Translations under genes and position numbers: made by a program
Assembly (NCBI RefSeq): GCF_009807095.1
Contig: NZ_WUCC01000002.1
Coordinates: forward strand, 186,001 to 250,000
Direction: 5' to 3'
Origin: Rathayibacter sp. VKM Ac-2754
GTDB taxonomy: Bacteria; Actinomycetota; Actinomycetes; Actinomycetales; Microbacteriaceae
DNA length: 64,000 bases
Notes under the pieces: model-generated
The model's database searches: none
Told to the model about the DNA's origin: nothing
The model's input: the letters and a program-made list of their open reading frames with translations, nothing else
Part shown: one piece after another, positions 54,355 to 64,000 of the stretch
Numbering within the stretch: the stretch's first letter is position 1
Layout of the letters: each line of letters starts with the position of its first letter

Positions 54355-54824
54355 GCGTTCTCCTTGGAGGTTCGGGCCGTCTCGGGATCGACGGCGTACC
54401 CGGTCGAGCCGAACCCGCCGGTGCCCCGCACGGAGTCGGGGAGCTCGTCGACGGGGACGAAGCGGGCGCGGACGACGGGGACGACCACGATCTGGGCGAT
54501 CCGGTCGCCCGCCGCGATGCTGTAGCTCTCGCGGGCATCGGTGTTCAGCAGGGCGACTCGGATCTCGCCGCGGTAGCCGGCGTCGATCGTGCCGGGCGCG
54601 TTGACGATGGTGAGGCCGTGCTTGAAGGCGAGGCCGCTGCGCGGGACGACGAAGCCGACGTGTCCGTCGGGCAGGGCGATGGCGACTCCGGTGCCGACGC
54701 TCGCGCGCTCGCCGGGAGCGAGGACGACGTCGTCCGTCGAGCGCAGATCGGCGCCGGCGTCACCCGGATGCGCGTACGACGGGAGCTGGTCCGCGCGGAT
54801 CGGGACGTCGACGGATTGATTCAC
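54351..54824 (-). CDS. dut: dUTP diphosphatase
   Basis: 157 aa from GTG 54824, with TACCCT 6 nt upstream (leaderless mRNA likely). The five dUTPase motifs are [48 protein letters not shown] and [11 protein letters not shown]. It cleaves dUTP to dUMP, preventing uracil incorporation into DNA. First gene of the dut-DUF3710-DUF3159 operon and divergent from DUF3093 with 38 bp between. Confidence 0.96.
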   Translation of the reverse strand: MNQSVDVPIRADQLPSYAHPGDAGADLRSTDDVVLAPGERASVGTGVAIALPDGHVGFVVPRSGLAFKHGLTIVNAPGTIDAGYRGEIRVALLNTDARESYSIAAGDRIAQIVVVPVVRARFVPVDELPDSVRGTGGFGSTGYAVDPETARTSKENA

Positions 54825-54862
54825 GTGACGAGGGTAGACCAGTTGTCTGATGCAATAGGGAC

Positions 54863-55339
54863 ATGCAATCGCCGTACCGGGAGAGGCTGTGGCCCGCGCC
54901 CTGGCTCTTCGTCTCCACAGCCCTCGTCATCCCCGCCAGCATCCTGGTGTTCGCGCCGATCGACTTCGTCGTCGGAGTGCTCGTGGCGGTCGTCCTGTAC
55001 GGCGGATGCGTGGTGTCGCTGCTGACTCTGTCGCCGACCATCGAGGTCGTCGACGGCGAGCTGCGGGCGGGGCGAGCGCACATCCCGCTCGAGCTGGTCG
55101 GCGAGCCATCGGCCCACACCGGCGATCGCGCGTTCGCCCAGCGAGGCCCGAAGCTCGACGCGCGGGCGTTCCTCGTCATCCGAGGCTGGGTCAAGGACGT
55201 GGTGCGGGTGCCGATCGAGGATCCGGCGGATCCGACTCCGTACTGGCTGCTGTCGAGTCGACGCCCCAACGACGTCGTCGCCGCGATCCAGGGATCACGG
55301 CGACGGAGCGGTCGTTCCGACGAGCGAGGAGACGCCTAG
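54863..55339 (+). CDS. DUF3093 membrane protein
   Basis: 158 aa. Two membrane helices ([19 protein letters not shown] and [22 protein letters not shown]) are followed by a cytoplasmic domain with the family-specific segments [22 protein letters not shown] and [39 protein letters not shown]. Function unknown. It overlaps the convergent DUF4193 gene by 4 bp (shared CTAG). Confidence 0.93.
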   Translation: MQSPYRERLWPAPWLFVSTALVIPASILVFAPIDFVVGVLVAVVLYGGCVVSLLTLSPTIEVVDGELRAGRAHIPLELVGEPSAHTGDRAFAQRGPKLDARAFLVIRGWVKDVVRVPIEDPADPTPYWLLSSRRPNDVVAAIQGSRRRSGRSDERGDA

Positions 55340-55629
55340 GCGGCGCACTCCAGGCAGATGGGCCCGAGCTTCTCCTCGTGGTCGATCTGCGAGCGGTGCT
55401 TCACCAGGAAGCAGCTCACGCACGTGAACTCGTCCGCCTGAGGCGGGAGCACGACGACGTCCAGGTCGAGGTCGGAGAGATCGGCGCCGGGCAGTTCGAA
55501 TCCACCCGGGTTGTCGGCGTCATCGACGTCGACGCTTCCGGACATCTTGTCGGGGACTCGCTCCTTCAGGGCCTCGATCGACTCGGAGTCGTCATCGGTC
55601 TTGCGGGGGGCGTCGTAGTCCGTAGCCAT
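55336..55629 (-). CDS. DUF4193 domain protein
   Basis: 97 aa; the ATG at 55629 gives the family N-terminus MATDYDAPRK, though ATG 55635 is also possible. The acidic middle (DLSDLDLDVVVLPP) and the C-terminal zinc-binding-like CVSCFLVKHRSQ and CLECAA are diagnostic. The family lies near dut and sepH in many actinobacteria; its function is unknown. The 284-bp gap to sepH contains the divergent promoters and an imperfect TTATTCA/TCAATAA repeat but no gene. Confidence 0.93.
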   Translation of the reverse strand: MATDYDAPRKTDDDSESIEALKERVPDKMSGSVDVDDADNPGGFELPGADLSDLDLDVVVLPPQADEFTCVSCFLVKHRSQIDHEEKLGPICLECAA

Positions 55630-55913
55630 TCCCATTCCACTTCTTATTCAGCTGTTCAATAAATCGGCGGGGTCAGTGTGCATCAAGACGTTTCGATTCG
55701 CAAACCGCATCGAACCGCTCTTGACAGGCACCTCGGAGTCGCCTTCGCAGGCCTCCCGACACCCTCCTCGGCGAGGTCCGGCGCGCCTGCCCCGAAGGGG
55801 TCCGCGGTGCCGTCCTTCCGCCCCAACTTCCGACCCGCCCGGGGTATTCCCGGGCAGAAGGCGCCGAGCGTGTCATCCTTGCCGCGATCGCGTCCAGAAG
55901 GAGGTCCCGCACG

Positions 55914-56996
55914 ATGATGGAACTGAAGGTGATCGGCGTCGAGAGCGGATCGCTCGTCCTCGTCTCCGACGGCGGCGAACGATTCTCGGTGCGCATCGAC
56001 GAGACGCTGCAGAGCCAGCTCCGGCCTCGCGTCCACTCCCTCCCCCCGCGGGAGAAGCGCGTCTCGCCGCGCGAGATCCAGGCGCACATCCGTGCCGGCC
56101 TCTCGGCCGACGAGGTCGCCGAGCTGACAGGTGCCTCCCTCGACTACGTCGAGCGCTTCGAGGGCCCCGTCACCGCAGAGCGCGAGCACATCGTCGCGTC
56201 GGCCCTGTCGGTCCGCGTCTACACGAGCGCCGACCCCGATCCGCTCGAGGAGGGCACGCCCTTCGGAGACGTCATCCGCGAGCGCCTCGCCGCGCTCGGC
56301 GCCGACGGCGAGCAGTGGTCGAGCTGGAAGGAGGAGGAGGGCTGGGTCGTCAAGCTCCTCTTCCGCTCCGACGAGATCGATCACGACGCCCGCTGGCGCT
56401 TCGACCCGAAGAAGGCCGTCCTCTCGCCGATCACGCCCGAGGCCACGACGCTCTCGCAGCAGGGCGAGATCCGGCCCACGCTGATCCCGAGGCTGCGGGC
56501 GGTCATCCCCGCCGCGGTCGACGAGCTGGCGACCCGGTTCGACACGGACTCCTTCGCGAAGCCCTCGTCCGACGGGCCATCAGCACGCGCCGAGCAGCCG
56601 TCGCGGCCGACTGCCGTCCGCCAGCACGCGCGCCCTGCCGCCTCGCGCCCGTCCGACACGGAGCCGCAGCCGGCGCTCTCCGAGACGCCGCGACCCGTCT
56701 CGACCCTGCCGCGACCGGTCTCGAGCACCACCGAGCAGCGCGAGCGCAACCTGAACGACACCGCCGATCTGCTCGATGCGCTCCGCCGCCGACGCGGTGA
56801 GCGCGATCACGCCTCCTCGATCCGGGTCCGGGAGGAGCCGGAAGCGCCGACCGCCGAGAAGGCACCGGAGCCCGAGCGCTCCGCGGCGCCCTCGAACGAC
56901 CACCCCGCCGCCGGGATGCGCACCTCCCTCCGCAAGGGCCGCGCCGCCATGCCGAGCTGGGACGAGATCGTCTTCGGCGCCCGCAGCGACGACTGA
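55914..56996 (+). CDS. sepH: Septation protein SepH
   Basis: 360 aa with GGAGGT upstream; ATG 55917 is an alternative. The N-terminal DUF3071 domain MELKVIGVESGSLVLVSDGGERFSVRIDETL and the HTH-like region VSPREIQAHIRAGLSADEVAELTGASLDYVERFEGPV define SepH, which binds FtsZ and aids septum formation in actinobacteria. A disordered, charged region links to the short C-terminal segment SWDEIVFGARSDD. Cytoplasmic. Confidence 0.95.
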   Translation: MMELKVIGVESGSLVLVSDGGERFSVRIDETLQSQLRPRVHSLPPREKRVSPREIQAHIRAGLSADEVAELTGASLDYVERFEGPVTAEREHIVASALSVRVYTSADPDPLEEGTPFGDVIRERLAALGADGEQWSSWKEEEGWVVKLLFRSDEIDHDARWRFDPKKAVLSPITPEATTLSQQGEIRPTLIPRLRAVIPAAVDELATRFDTDSFAKPSSDGPSARAEQPSRPTAVRQHARPAASRPSDTEPQPALSETPRPVSTLPRPVSSTTEQRERNLNDTADLLDALRRRRGERDHASSIRVREEPEAPTAEKAPEPERSAAPSNDHPAAGMRTSLRKGRAAMPSWDEIVFGARSDD

Positions 56997-57172
56997 TCCC
57001 GGCGGTGGCCGCCGAGCAGAAGTCACCCGACTTCCCTCCGCGGTCCCGCCTCTCGCTGATCAGCAGGCTTCCGGGGACTCTTCGCAGCAGACCCACCTGC
57101 GTCGGAGCGCCGAGCTGCTGCCGCTGGTAGATCCTTCAGGAGGAGTGACCCCCTGCCCGACGACCCGTTCAT

Positions 57173-57295
57173 GCTGATCGAGTAGCCCGCGCAGCGGGCG
57201 TATCGAGATCCGCGTTCGTCAGACGACCGGGGCAGAAGCCTGATCTGCTGAAGCGGGTGGGTCTCGATACGCCCCTGCGGGGCTACTCGACCAGC
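57173..57295. repeat. Composite palindrome, copy C (most complete)
   Basis: Left arm GCTGATCGAGTAGCCCGC plus GCAGCGGGCGTATCGAG; right arm GGTCTCGATACGCCCCTG plus CGGGGCTACTCGACCAGC, with an internal spacer of about 50 bp. It lies in a 367-bp gap between the convergent sepH and phosphatase genes (56997-57363). The rest of that gap shows no feature. It matches copies A and B. Confidence 0.88.
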
Positions 57296-57363
57296 AAAGA
57301 GGGACGGGGCCGGCTTGTCGCCCACCGGGGACATGCCCCTCGGCTTCCGCCGCTCGGCGCCGC

Positions 57364-58494
57364 TCAGATGCCCGAGAGGGCTCCGAAGCCGAGCAGCGGG
57401 ACCTGGATCTCCTCCGGGGTGAGCGAGCCGTGCTGGCCTATCATCGAGCGTCCGGACGAGTCCTCCGCGTCGTAGTACGCGATGGCCTTGCGGGCGGCGA
57501 CGAAGACGTCGCCCATCCGCTCGGCAGCGGCGTCTCCCACGGCTCCGAACCAGCCGCTCTCGGCGACCTCGGCCCGGGTGGCGATCCACGCGCGGGAACC
57601 CTCCGCCTCGATCCAGCGGGCGGCGACCTCGTCGACGTCGGCACCGGGCTCGAGGTGCAGCTGCAGGCAGCGGGGCTCCCCCGCGAGGTGGCGGACCCCG
57701 TCGAGGAGCGGCCCGCGAGGGATCAGCACGTGCGAGGAGGCCGGGACGTCGAGCACGCCGTGGTCCGCCGTGACCAGCGCCCCCTCGCGCCCCGAGAGCC
57801 GGCGGGCGAATCCGGCGAACTCGCCGTCGAGCTGCTCGAGCGCGGCCGTCCACTCCGGCGACTCCCAGCCGCGGGCGTGCGCCGTCATGTCGAGCTCGGG
57901 AACGTAGAGGTAGACGAGCTGCCGGCCGCCCTCGTCGAGCAGGTCGCGGGCGGCCGCGAAGCGCTCCGCCACTCCCTGCGCCGGGCGGTAGTCGGCGCCG
58001 CGGAGGATGGCGCGGGTCAGGCCGGAGTGCGCGTAGCGCGAGGGACCGACGACGGTCGCGCGGACCCCTTCGTCGCCGGCTCGCTCGAACACCGTCGGCT
58101 GCGGCTGCCACTGCTCGGGGACCATGCGGTCGTCCCAGCCCGAGAGCTGATTGACGAGGCGGTCGGAGGCGCGGTCGAGCACGCGGTAGCCCACCATCCC
58201 GTGCTCCCCGGGTCGGAGCCCGGTCGTGAGGCTGGCGAGAGCGGCGGCCGTCGTCGTCGGGAATCCGGAGGCGAGGGTGCTCGCCTTCGTCAGCGCGGGT
58301 GCGAGCGTGCGGGCGTGGCCGGCGCGCTGGCGCAGGCTGGAGGCTCCGAGCCCGTCGACGAGGACGACGACGATCCTCTCGACGCGGGCGGCCCCGAAGA
58401 GCCCTGGACCGCCGAGGACGGCGTCGAGAGCGGCGGGGAGGACGTCGGCGAGGCTCCGCCGCCCGGCGGGGGCGACCGGTAGCATGTGGGTCAT
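57364..58494 (-). CDS. Alkaline phosphatase superfamily protein (nucleotide pyrophosphatase/phosphodiesterase-like)
   Basis: 376 aa from ATG 58494. The metal-binding and nucleophile regions are IVVVLVDGLGASSL and SGFPTTTAAALASLTTG (the TTT nucleophile); further motifs are YVPELDMTAHARGWES, LVTADHGVLDVP and MIGQHGSLTPEEIQVPLLGFG. No signal peptide is seen. It hydrolyses phosphodiesters or phosphomonoesters of unknown substrate. The gene sits in the conserved block between sepH and the topoisomerase genes. Confidence 0.9.
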   Translation of the reverse strand: MTHMLPVAPAGRRSLADVLPAALDAVLGGPGLFGAARVERIVVVLVDGLGASSLRQRAGHARTLAPALTKASTLASGFPTTTAAALASLTTGLRPGEHGMVGYRVLDRASDRLVNQLSGWDDRMVPEQWQPQPTVFERAGDEGVRATVVGPSRYAHSGLTRAILRGADYRPAQGVAERFAAARDLLDEGGRQLVYLYVPELDMTAHARGWESPEWTAALEQLDGEFAGFARRLSGREGALVTADHGVLDVPASSHVLIPRGPLLDGVRHLAGEPRCLQLHLEPGADVDEVAARWIEAEGSRAWIATRAEVAESGWFGAVGDAAAERMGDVFVAARKAIAYYDAEDSSGRSMIGQHGSLTPEEIQVPLLGFGALSGI

Positions 58495-58685
58495 CGCGCC
58501 CAGTTTCGCACGGCGTCCCCGTTCGCGGGTCACGCCTCGCGGAGGCGGACGCCGGATCCGACGCCGCGCAGACAGCCCGTGTCGGTGGCGCGGTCCGTCC
58601 TCCGCTACGGCGCAGCCCGTCCCGAGCCCCCCGGCACCGCGCGCCCGGAGACTCCGTCGCCCCGCGCCCGCCACCGAAGTGAGTC

Positions 58686-61157
58686 ATGAACGCAGCAGCC
58701 CCCTCCTCCGGGTCCTCCCTGACCGAGCGCATCGAGGACGTCGACGTCTCCTCCGAGATGGAGGGCTCGTTCCTCGAGTACGCCTACTCCGTCATCTACT
58801 CCCGCGCCCTGCCGGACGCCCGCGACGGACTCAAGCCCGTGCAGCGCCGGATCCTCTACATGATGAGCGAGATGGGCCTGCGTCCCGATCACGGGCACGT
58901 CAAGTCGGCCCGCGTCGTCGGCGAGGTGATGGGCAAGCTGCACCCGCACGGCGACGCCTCGATCTACGACTCCCTGGTGCGCCTGGCGCAGCCGTTCACC
59001 CTCCGGGTGCCTCTCGTCGACGGTCACGGCAACTTCGGCTCGCTCGACGACGGACCGGCCGCGGCGCGGTACACCGAGGCGCGACTCGCTCCCGCCGCCC
59101 TGGCGATGACCGAGCACCTGGGCGAGGACGTCGTCGACTTCATCCCCAACTACGACAACCAGTTCACCCAGCCCGAGGTGCTGCCCGCCGCCTTCCCGAA
59201 CCTCCTGGTCAACGGAGCGAGCGGCATCGCGGTCGGCATGGCCACGAACATGGCCCCGCACAATCTCGTCGAGGTGATCGGCGCGGCGCGGCACCTCATC
59301 GCGAACCCCGACGCCTCCCTCGACGACCTGATGTCGTTCGTGCCGGGACCGGACTTCCCGAGCGGCGGAACGATCGTCGGCCTCGCGGGTGTCCGCGACG
59401 CCTACGCGACGGGGCGGGGCAGCTTCAAGACCCGTGCCCGCGTCTCGGTCGAGAGCATCACCGCGCGCAAGTCGGGTCTCGTCGTCACCGAGCTCCCCTA
59501 TCTGGTCGGTACCGAGAAGGTCATCGACAAGATCAAGGACGGCGTCCAGAACAAGAAGCTCAGCGGCATCTCAGACGTCACCGACCTCACCGACCGCGAC
59601 AACGGCCTCCGTCTGGTGATCGGCATCAAGACCGGCTTCAGTCCGGAGGCGGTGCTCGAGCAGCTCTACCGCTACACGCCGCTCGAGGACACCTTCGCGA
59701 TCAACAACGTCGCCCTGGTCGACGGCGGACCCCGCACCCTCGGGCTCAAGGAGCTCCTGCAGGTCTACGTCGGGCACCGCGTGCAGGTCGTGACCCGGCG
59801 CTCCCGGTACCGCCTGCGCAAGCGCCAGGAGCGACTGCACCTCGTCGAGGGGCTGCTGGTCGCGATCCTCGACATCGACGAGGTCATCCAGCTGATCCGC
59901 GGGAGCGACGACACGGCGGCGGCGCGCGCCCGGCTGATCGAGGTGTTCGATCTCAGCGTCGTGCAGGCCGACTACATCCTCGAGCTCCAGCTGCGCCGCC
60001 TGACGAAGTTCTCGCGGATCGAACTCGAGGCCGAGCGCGACACCCTGCTCGCCGAGATCGCCGAGCTCGAGGCCCTGCTGGCGAGCCGTGCCCGCATCGA
60101 CGCGCTCGTGTCCGACGAGCTCGACGACGTGGCGCAGCGCCTCGGCACTCCGCGACGCACCCTCCTCACCGAGGCGCGGCCCTCGATCGCGACGACCGGG
60201 CGGAAGGCCGCAGCCGCCGTGCTCGAGATCGCCGACGTCCCCTGCCGGGTTCACCTCAGCACGACGGGCCGCATGGTGCGCGTCGACCGCGATCCGGAGG
60301 CGGCGCCGCACCCCGAGCGTGCCACCCGCCGCAGCAAGCACGACGCCGTGCTCGGCATGATCGACACGACGACGCGGACGGAGATCGGCGCCGTCACGAC
60401 GGCCGGCCGGATCCTGCGCTTCTCCCCCGTCGACGTGCCCTCCGTGCCGTCCACCTCTGTCCAGCTCGGCGCCGGCGTGCGGATGGCGGACTACCTGCCG
60501 GCTCTCGCGAAGGACGAGCGCGTGCTCGCCCTGGTGGCGTTCGACGACCCGCGGCCGATCGCGCTCGGGACTCTGCAGGGGACCGTCAAGCGCGTCTCCC
60601 TCGTCGAACTGCCCGTCCGGCCCGATCTCGAGCTGATCGCCCTGCGCCCGAAGGACGCCGTGGTCGGCGCCGCGCTCGCGAGCGACGAGGACGAGCTGGT
60701 GTTCGTCACCGGTGAGGCGCAGCTCCTCCGCTTCCCCGCTTCGTCCGTGCGCCCGCAGGGGCGGACGGCGGCCGGCATGGCGGGCGTCAAGCTCGGCGAG
60801 ACCGACGAGGTCGTCCACTTCACCGTGGTGAGCGAGGAGGACCGGGACGAGACGATCGTCGCGACCGTCGCCGTCGACAGCTGGGCTCTCTCGGGGACCG
60901 ACACGGGCAGCGCGAAGGTGTCGGCCTTCTCGGAGTTCCCCGCGAAGGGTCGCGCGACCGGCGGTGTCCGCGCCCAGCGGTTCCTCAAGGGCGAGACGGC
61001 CCTCGGAGTCGCCTGGGTCGGCCCCGCACCGGCGCACGCCCTCGAGGCCGACGGGTCGGTCGCCGCCCTGCCCGAGTCGGGGATGAAGCGCGATGCGTCG
61101 GGGGTGCCCCTCGCCACGCCGATCGCGAGCATCGGAGCGGCGCCCGAGCTGATCTGA
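58686..61157 (+). CDS. parC: DNA topoisomerase IV subunit A
   Basis: 823 aa. The catalytic tyrosine is Y129 in [10 protein letters not shown]; the DNA-binding winged-helix part reads [50 protein letters not shown]. The C-terminal beta-pinwheel (residues about 490-823) is shorter and more divergent than in GyrA. It cuts and rejoins DNA with ParE. Convergent with parE across the repeat at 61206-61316, an arrangement typical of these genera. Confidence 0.92.
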   Translation: MNAAAPSSGSSLTERIEDVDVSSEMEGSFLEYAYSVIYSRALPDARDGLKPVQRRILYMMSEMGLRPDHGHVKSARVVGEVMGKLHPHGDASIYDSLVRLAQPFTLRVPLVDGHGNFGSLDDGPAAARYTEARLAPAALAMTEHLGEDVVDFIPNYDNQFTQPEVLPAAFPNLLVNGASGIAVGMATNMAPHNLVEVIGAARHLIANPDASLDDLMSFVPGPDFPSGGTIVGLAGVRDAYATGRGSFKTRARVSVESITARKSGLVVTELPYLVGTEKVIDKIKDGVQNKKLSGISDVTDLTDRDNGLRLVIGIKTGFSPEAVLEQLYRYTPLEDTFAINNVALVDGGPRTLGLKELLQVYVGHRVQVVTRRSRYRLRKRQERLHLVEGLLVAILDIDEVIQLIRGSDDTAAARARLIEVFDLSVVQADYILELQLRRLTKFSRIELEAERDTLLAEIAELEALLASRARIDALVSDELDDVAQRLGTPRRTLLTEARPSIATTGRKAAAAVLEIADVPCRVHLSTTGRMVRVDRDPEAAPHPERATRRSKHDAVLGMIDTTTRTEIGAVTTAGRILRFSPVDVPSVPSTSVQLGAGVRMADYLPALAKDERVLALVAFDDPRPIALGTLQGTVKRVSLVELPVRPDLELIALRPKDAVVGAALASDEDELVFVTGEAQLLRFPASSVRPQGRTAAGMAGVKLGETDEVVHFTVVSEEDRDETIVATVAVDSWALSGTDTGSAKVSAFSEFPAKGRATGGVRAQRFLKGETALGVAWVGPAPAHALEADGSVAALPESGMKRDASGVPLATPIASIGAAPELI

Positions 61158-61205
61158 CGCCTCGGGTCCCGCGCGGCGTGTGCCGTGGGACCTCTGGCGC
61201 GCCGA

Positions 61206-61316
61206 GGTGCGATTCGCAGGAGCTGCTCCTCCGCGCGGTTCTCCCACGCGGCGGGAAGCACCTTCCGCGCCGGGTCGCCTGCAGACCTCACCTCTGGCGC
61301 TCCTGCAGACCGCACC
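61206..61316. repeat. Dispersed repeat family 2, copy 2
   Basis: GGTGCGATTCGCAGG at 61206-61220 and inverted CCTGCAGACCTCACC (61278-61292) and CCTGCAGACCGCACC (61302-61316) match the family seen at 47166-47328. It fills the 169-bp gap between the convergent parC and parE genes and could fold as a bidirectional terminator. Confidence 0.75.
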
Positions 61317-61326
61317 CGGAAGTGCG

Positions 61327-63411
61327 TCAGACGTCGATGCGGTCCCGCGAGAGCGTCTCGGAGCCCCGGACGATGAACTCCTTGCGGGGAGCGACGTCGT
61401 TGCCCATCAGCAGCTCGAAGACGCGCCCCGCGTTCTCGGCGTCGGCCACCCGCACCCGGCGCAGCGTCCGGCGCGAGCGGTCCATCGTCGTGGTCGCGAG
61501 CTGATCCGCGTCCATCTCGCCGAGGCCCTTGTATCGCTGGATCGGGTCCTGATAGCGCCTCCCCGCCTTGGCCAGCGCCGCCAGCACGCTCTGCAGCTCC
61601 TTCTCGGAGTAGGTGTAGATCGTCTCGTTCGGCTTCTTGCCGGCGTTCATCACGACGACCCGGTGCAGCGGCGGCACCGCGGCGAACACCCGCCCGGCCT
61701 CGACCAGCGGTCGCATGTAGCGGAAGAACAGGGTCAGCAGGAGGGTGCGGATGTGCGCGCCGTCGACGTCGGCGTCGCTCATCAGGATGATCTTGCCGTA
61801 GCGCGCCGCCGTGAGATCGAACGATCGACCCGAGCCCGCTCCGATGACCTGGATCATCGATGCGCACTCGACGTTCGAGAGCATGTCGGCGATGCTCGCC
61901 TTCTGCACGTTCAGGATCTTGCCGCGGATGGGGAGCAGCGCCTGGTACTCGCTGTTGCGCGCGCTCTTCGCAGTCCCCAGGGCGGAGTCGCCCTCGACGA
62001 TGAAGAGCTCGCTGTTCTCGACGTCGTTGCTGCGGCAGTCGACGAGCTTCGCCGGCAGGGACGAGGACTCGAGGGCGTTCTTGCGCCGCTGCGTCTCCTT
62101 GTGGGCGCGCGCCGAGATCCGCGACTTCATCTCGGCCACGAGCTTCTCGAGCAGCTGCGACATCTGTGCCTTGTCCTCGCGCTTGGTCGAGGAGAAGATC
62201 GCGCCGAGGGTCGAGGTGATGGTCTGCGCGACGATCGCGCGCACGGCCGGCGTGCCGAGCACCTCCTTCGTCTGGCCCTCGAACTGCGGCTCGGGCAGGC
62301 GCACGGTGAGCACCGCCGTCAGCCCCGCGAGGACGTCGTCCTTCTCGAGCTTGTCGGAGCCCACCTTGAGGCGCCGGGCGTTCGCCTCGACCTGCGAGCG
62401 GAGGAGCTTCAGCAGCCCCTGCTCGAACCCCGTCTGGTGCGTGCCGCCCTTGGGCGTCGAGATGATGTTGACGAAGCTGCGCACGACGGTCTCGTAGCCG
62501 GTGCCCCAGCGCAGGGCGATGTCGACCTCGCACGAGCGCTCGACCTCGGTGGGGACCATCGCACCGCCCGGAGTGAGCACGGGGACGGTCTCGGTGAAGG
62601 TGCCCGTGCCGGTCAGTCGGAGGACGTCGGTCACGGCCGCGTCGGGGGCGAGGAACTCGACGAACTCCGAGATCCCGCCGTCGTAGCGGAACATCTCGGC
62701 GCGACGCTCGGCCTCGCGGTCGTCGACGATGTCGATCGTCAGGCCGGGGACCAGGAAGGCGGTCTGCCGGGCGCGGGTGACGAGGTCGTCGGTCTGGAAC
62801 GCCGCGCCCTTGGTGAAGATCTGCCGGTCGGCCCAGTACCGCACGCGGGTTCCGGTGACGCCCCGCTTGACCTTGCCGACGACATCGAGCTCCGACCCGT
62901 TCTCGAAGGGGGTGAACGGCGCATCCGGAGTCGGCTCGCCGCCGGCGTCGGCGAAGCGGCCGGGCTCCCCGCGGTGGAACGACATCCGGTAGGTGCGGCC
63001 GTCGCGGTCGACCTCGACGTCGAGACGCTCCGACAGGGCGTTGACCACCGAGGCGCCGACACCGTGCAGACCACCCGAGGCCGCGTACGAGCCGGAGCCG
63101 AACTTGCCTCCGGCGTGCAGCTTGGTGAAGACCACCTCGACGCCGGTGAGGCCGGTCTTGGGCTCGAGGTCGACCGGGATGCCGCGCGCGCTGTCGCGGA
63201 CCTCGACGCTGTCGTCGGCGTGCAGCACGACGCTGATCTCGGAGCCGTGCCCGGCCAGCGCCTCGTCGACGGAGTTGTCGATGATCTCCCACAGGCAGTG
63301 CATCAGGCCGCGCGAGTCGGTCGAGCCGATGTACATGCCCGGACGCTTCCGGACCGCCTCGAGCCCCTCGAGGACGGAGAGGTGCCGGGCGGAGTAATCG
63401 GAGGAGGCCAT
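61327..63411 (-). CDS. parE: DNA topoisomerase IV subunit B
   Basis: 694 aa. GHKL ATPase motifs: IIDNSVDEALAG, DSARGIPVD (where DNGRGIP is usual), and GGLHGVGASVVNALS. The TOPRIM region has EGDSALG, PIRGKILNVQKA and MSDADVDGAHIRTLLLTLFFR. It provides the ATPase half of the type II topoisomerase. The length and the neighbouring parC support ParE over GyrB, though the two cannot be fully separated from sequence. Confidence 0.92.
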   Translation of the reverse strand: MASSDYSARHLSVLEGLEAVRKRPGMYIGSTDSRGLMHCLWEIIDNSVDEALAGHGSEISVVLHADDSVEVRDSARGIPVDLEPKTGLTGVEVVFTKLHAGGKFGSGSYAASGGLHGVGASVVNALSERLDVEVDRDGRTYRMSFHRGEPGRFADAGGEPTPDAPFTPFENGSELDVVGKVKRGVTGTRVRYWADRQIFTKGAAFQTDDLVTRARQTAFLVPGLTIDIVDDREAERRAEMFRYDGGISEFVEFLAPDAAVTDVLRLTGTGTFTETVPVLTPGGAMVPTEVERSCEVDIALRWGTGYETVVRSFVNIISTPKGGTHQTGFEQGLLKLLRSQVEANARRLKVGSDKLEKDDVLAGLTAVLTVRLPEPQFEGQTKEVLGTPAVRAIVAQTITSTLGAIFSSTKREDKAQMSQLLEKLVAEMKSRISARAHKETQRRKNALESSSLPAKLVDCRSNDVENSELFIVEGDSALGTAKSARNSEYQALLPIRGKILNVQKASIADMLSNVECASMIQVIGAGSGRSFDLTAARYGKIILMSDADVDGAHIRTLLLTLFFRYMRPLVEAGRVFAAVPPLHRVVVMNAGKKPNETIYTYSEKELQSVLAALAKAGRRYQDPIQRYKGLGEMDADQLATTTMDRSRRTLRRVRVADAENAGRVFELLMGNDVAPRKEFIVRGSETLSRDRIDV

Positions 63412-63598
63412 TCGATCAGTTTACTTTCGGCGGGTCCGTCCCCGGCCGAGGCGCGGCAGGCCGTGCGAGGTCCAGTGTGCTGGGGCACCTACGCGCACAG
63501 CGAAATGCCGCGGGATCGTCTCTACCCGGAAACAATCGCGTGCTTTGATGGTTGCACCAGACAGAAGAAGTCGAAGAACGAGTGCAGGAGGCCAAGTC

Positions 63599-63832
63599 AT
63601 GTCGACCACAGCAACCCAGAACGGCGTGGACGAACTCGCTGGCGCCCACCAGCTCTCAGCCGCCGACCGCTGCGACAGCTGCGGCGCGCAGGCGTACATC
63701 CGGGTCGTCGTGAACAGCGGAGAGCTCCTCTTCTGCTCGCACCACGGCAAGAAGTACCAGGAGAAGCTCTCCAGCATCGCTCAGAGCTGGCACGACGAGT
63801 CCGCGCGGCTCTTCGAAGAGCAGCGCCCCTAG
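63599..63832 (+). CDS. DUF7455 zinc-ribbon-like small protein
   Basis: 77 aa from ATG 63599 (GCAGGAGG upstream). Metal-binding-like residues appear in LSAADRCDSCGAQAYIRVVVNSGELLFCSHHGKKYQEKLSSIAQSWHDE (CxxC and CSHH). It belongs to a family conserved near the primary sigma factor gene in actinobacteria. Function unknown. Confidence 0.92.
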   Translation: MSTTATQNGVDELAGAHQLSAADRCDSCGAQAYIRVVVNSGELLFCSHHGKKYQEKLSSIAQSWHDESARLFEEQRP

Positions 63833-63866
63833 TCCTCGACCGCTGTCGGTCCGACGCTCAGGCGTC

Positions 63867-63998
63867 CTACCGGGAGACACCGAGCCGCTTCGCGATCACT
63901 TCGCGAGCGGCTCGTGCTGTTTCATCGGCGGCACGGAGGCGATCGTCCGTCGTCGAGTACTCGAGGGAGTGACGAGCGGCGACCCTGGTGAGGATCGC
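63867..63998 (-). CDS. Incomplete minus-strand gene at the window edge
   Basis: The last 43 residues (AILTRVAARHSLEYSTTDDR and LRAADETARAAREVIAKRLG ending VSR) are in an open frame to the window end, with TAG at 63867-63869. It looks like the helical C-terminus of a larger protein, but I do not recognise the family. The bias to C and G in third positions supports a true gene. Confidence 0.5.
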   Translation of the reverse strand, partial: AILTRVAARHSLEYSTTDDRLRAADETARAAREVIAKRLGVSR

Positions 63999-64000
63999 AT

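Overview
The window is high-GC actinobacterial chromosome (about 70% GC by eye), most likely Microbacteriaceae; Rathayibacter or a close relative is my guess, by inference only. Support comes from actinobacteria-restricted families (RbpA, SepH, DUF3000, DUF3093, DUF3159, DUF3710, DUF4193, DUF7455), GTG and TTG starts, many promoters that appear to drive leaderless mRNAs, GlnR-type nitrogen boxes and family-typical dispersed intergenic palindromes. I saw no rRNA, tRNA, CRISPR array, transposase or phage gene.

Layout. 1-7.2 kb: the 3' end of a HelY/Ski2-type helicase overlapping lnt, convergent rbpA, an nfeD-SPFH-glycerophosphodiesterase operon, and a divergent short-chain dehydrogenase-like gene without the catalytic tyrosine. 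7.2-28 kb: an accessory zone of mostly single genes: yaeQ, a secreted cell-wall-binding (CWB2) protein with a C-terminal lectin-like domain, a GNAT acetyltransferase, an EAL-DICT protein, three DHFR/RibD-like reductases, a DapA-like aldolase, a lipoprotein, a MarR/quinone-oxidoreductase pair with a clear operator, a TspO-like membrane protein behind a perfect palindrome, an HTH plus ClpN-SRPBCC gene pair behind twin palindromes, a serine hydrolase-Pr6Pr-alpha/beta hydrolase operon, and an NAD-dependent epimerase. 27.4-27.7 kb is a nest of inverted repeats. 27.8-38.4 kb: nitrogen and carbon metabolism (type III glutamine synthetase and ammonium transporter, each with GlnR boxes; a G6PDH-family protein), a LysR/EamA pair, a GDSL hydrolase, a PemK/MazF-like protein and ZapE. 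38.6-53.7 kb: sulfurtransferase, SufE, RibD-like reductase, DUF3000, RNase D, fadA-fadB, dxs and acnA. 53-64 kb: the conserved actinobacterial block DUF3159-DUF3710-dut, DUF3093, DUF4193, sepH, an alkaline phosphatase-superfamily gene, parC, parE, DUF7455 and an incomplete minus-strand gene at the edge.

How parts work together. Amt imports ammonium and GSIII assimilates it, and both promoters carry the same GTnAC-n6-GAAAC box. FadA and FadB form a beta-oxidation operon. ParC and ParE together make a topoisomerase IV. Two dispersed repeat families occupy intergenic gaps, several between convergent genes, where they could act as bidirectional terminators. No dramatic new system is evident. The most promising leads are the HTH/ClpN-SRPBCC module, the composite inverted repeats, the Tyr-less SDR, and the orphan TspO-like operator.
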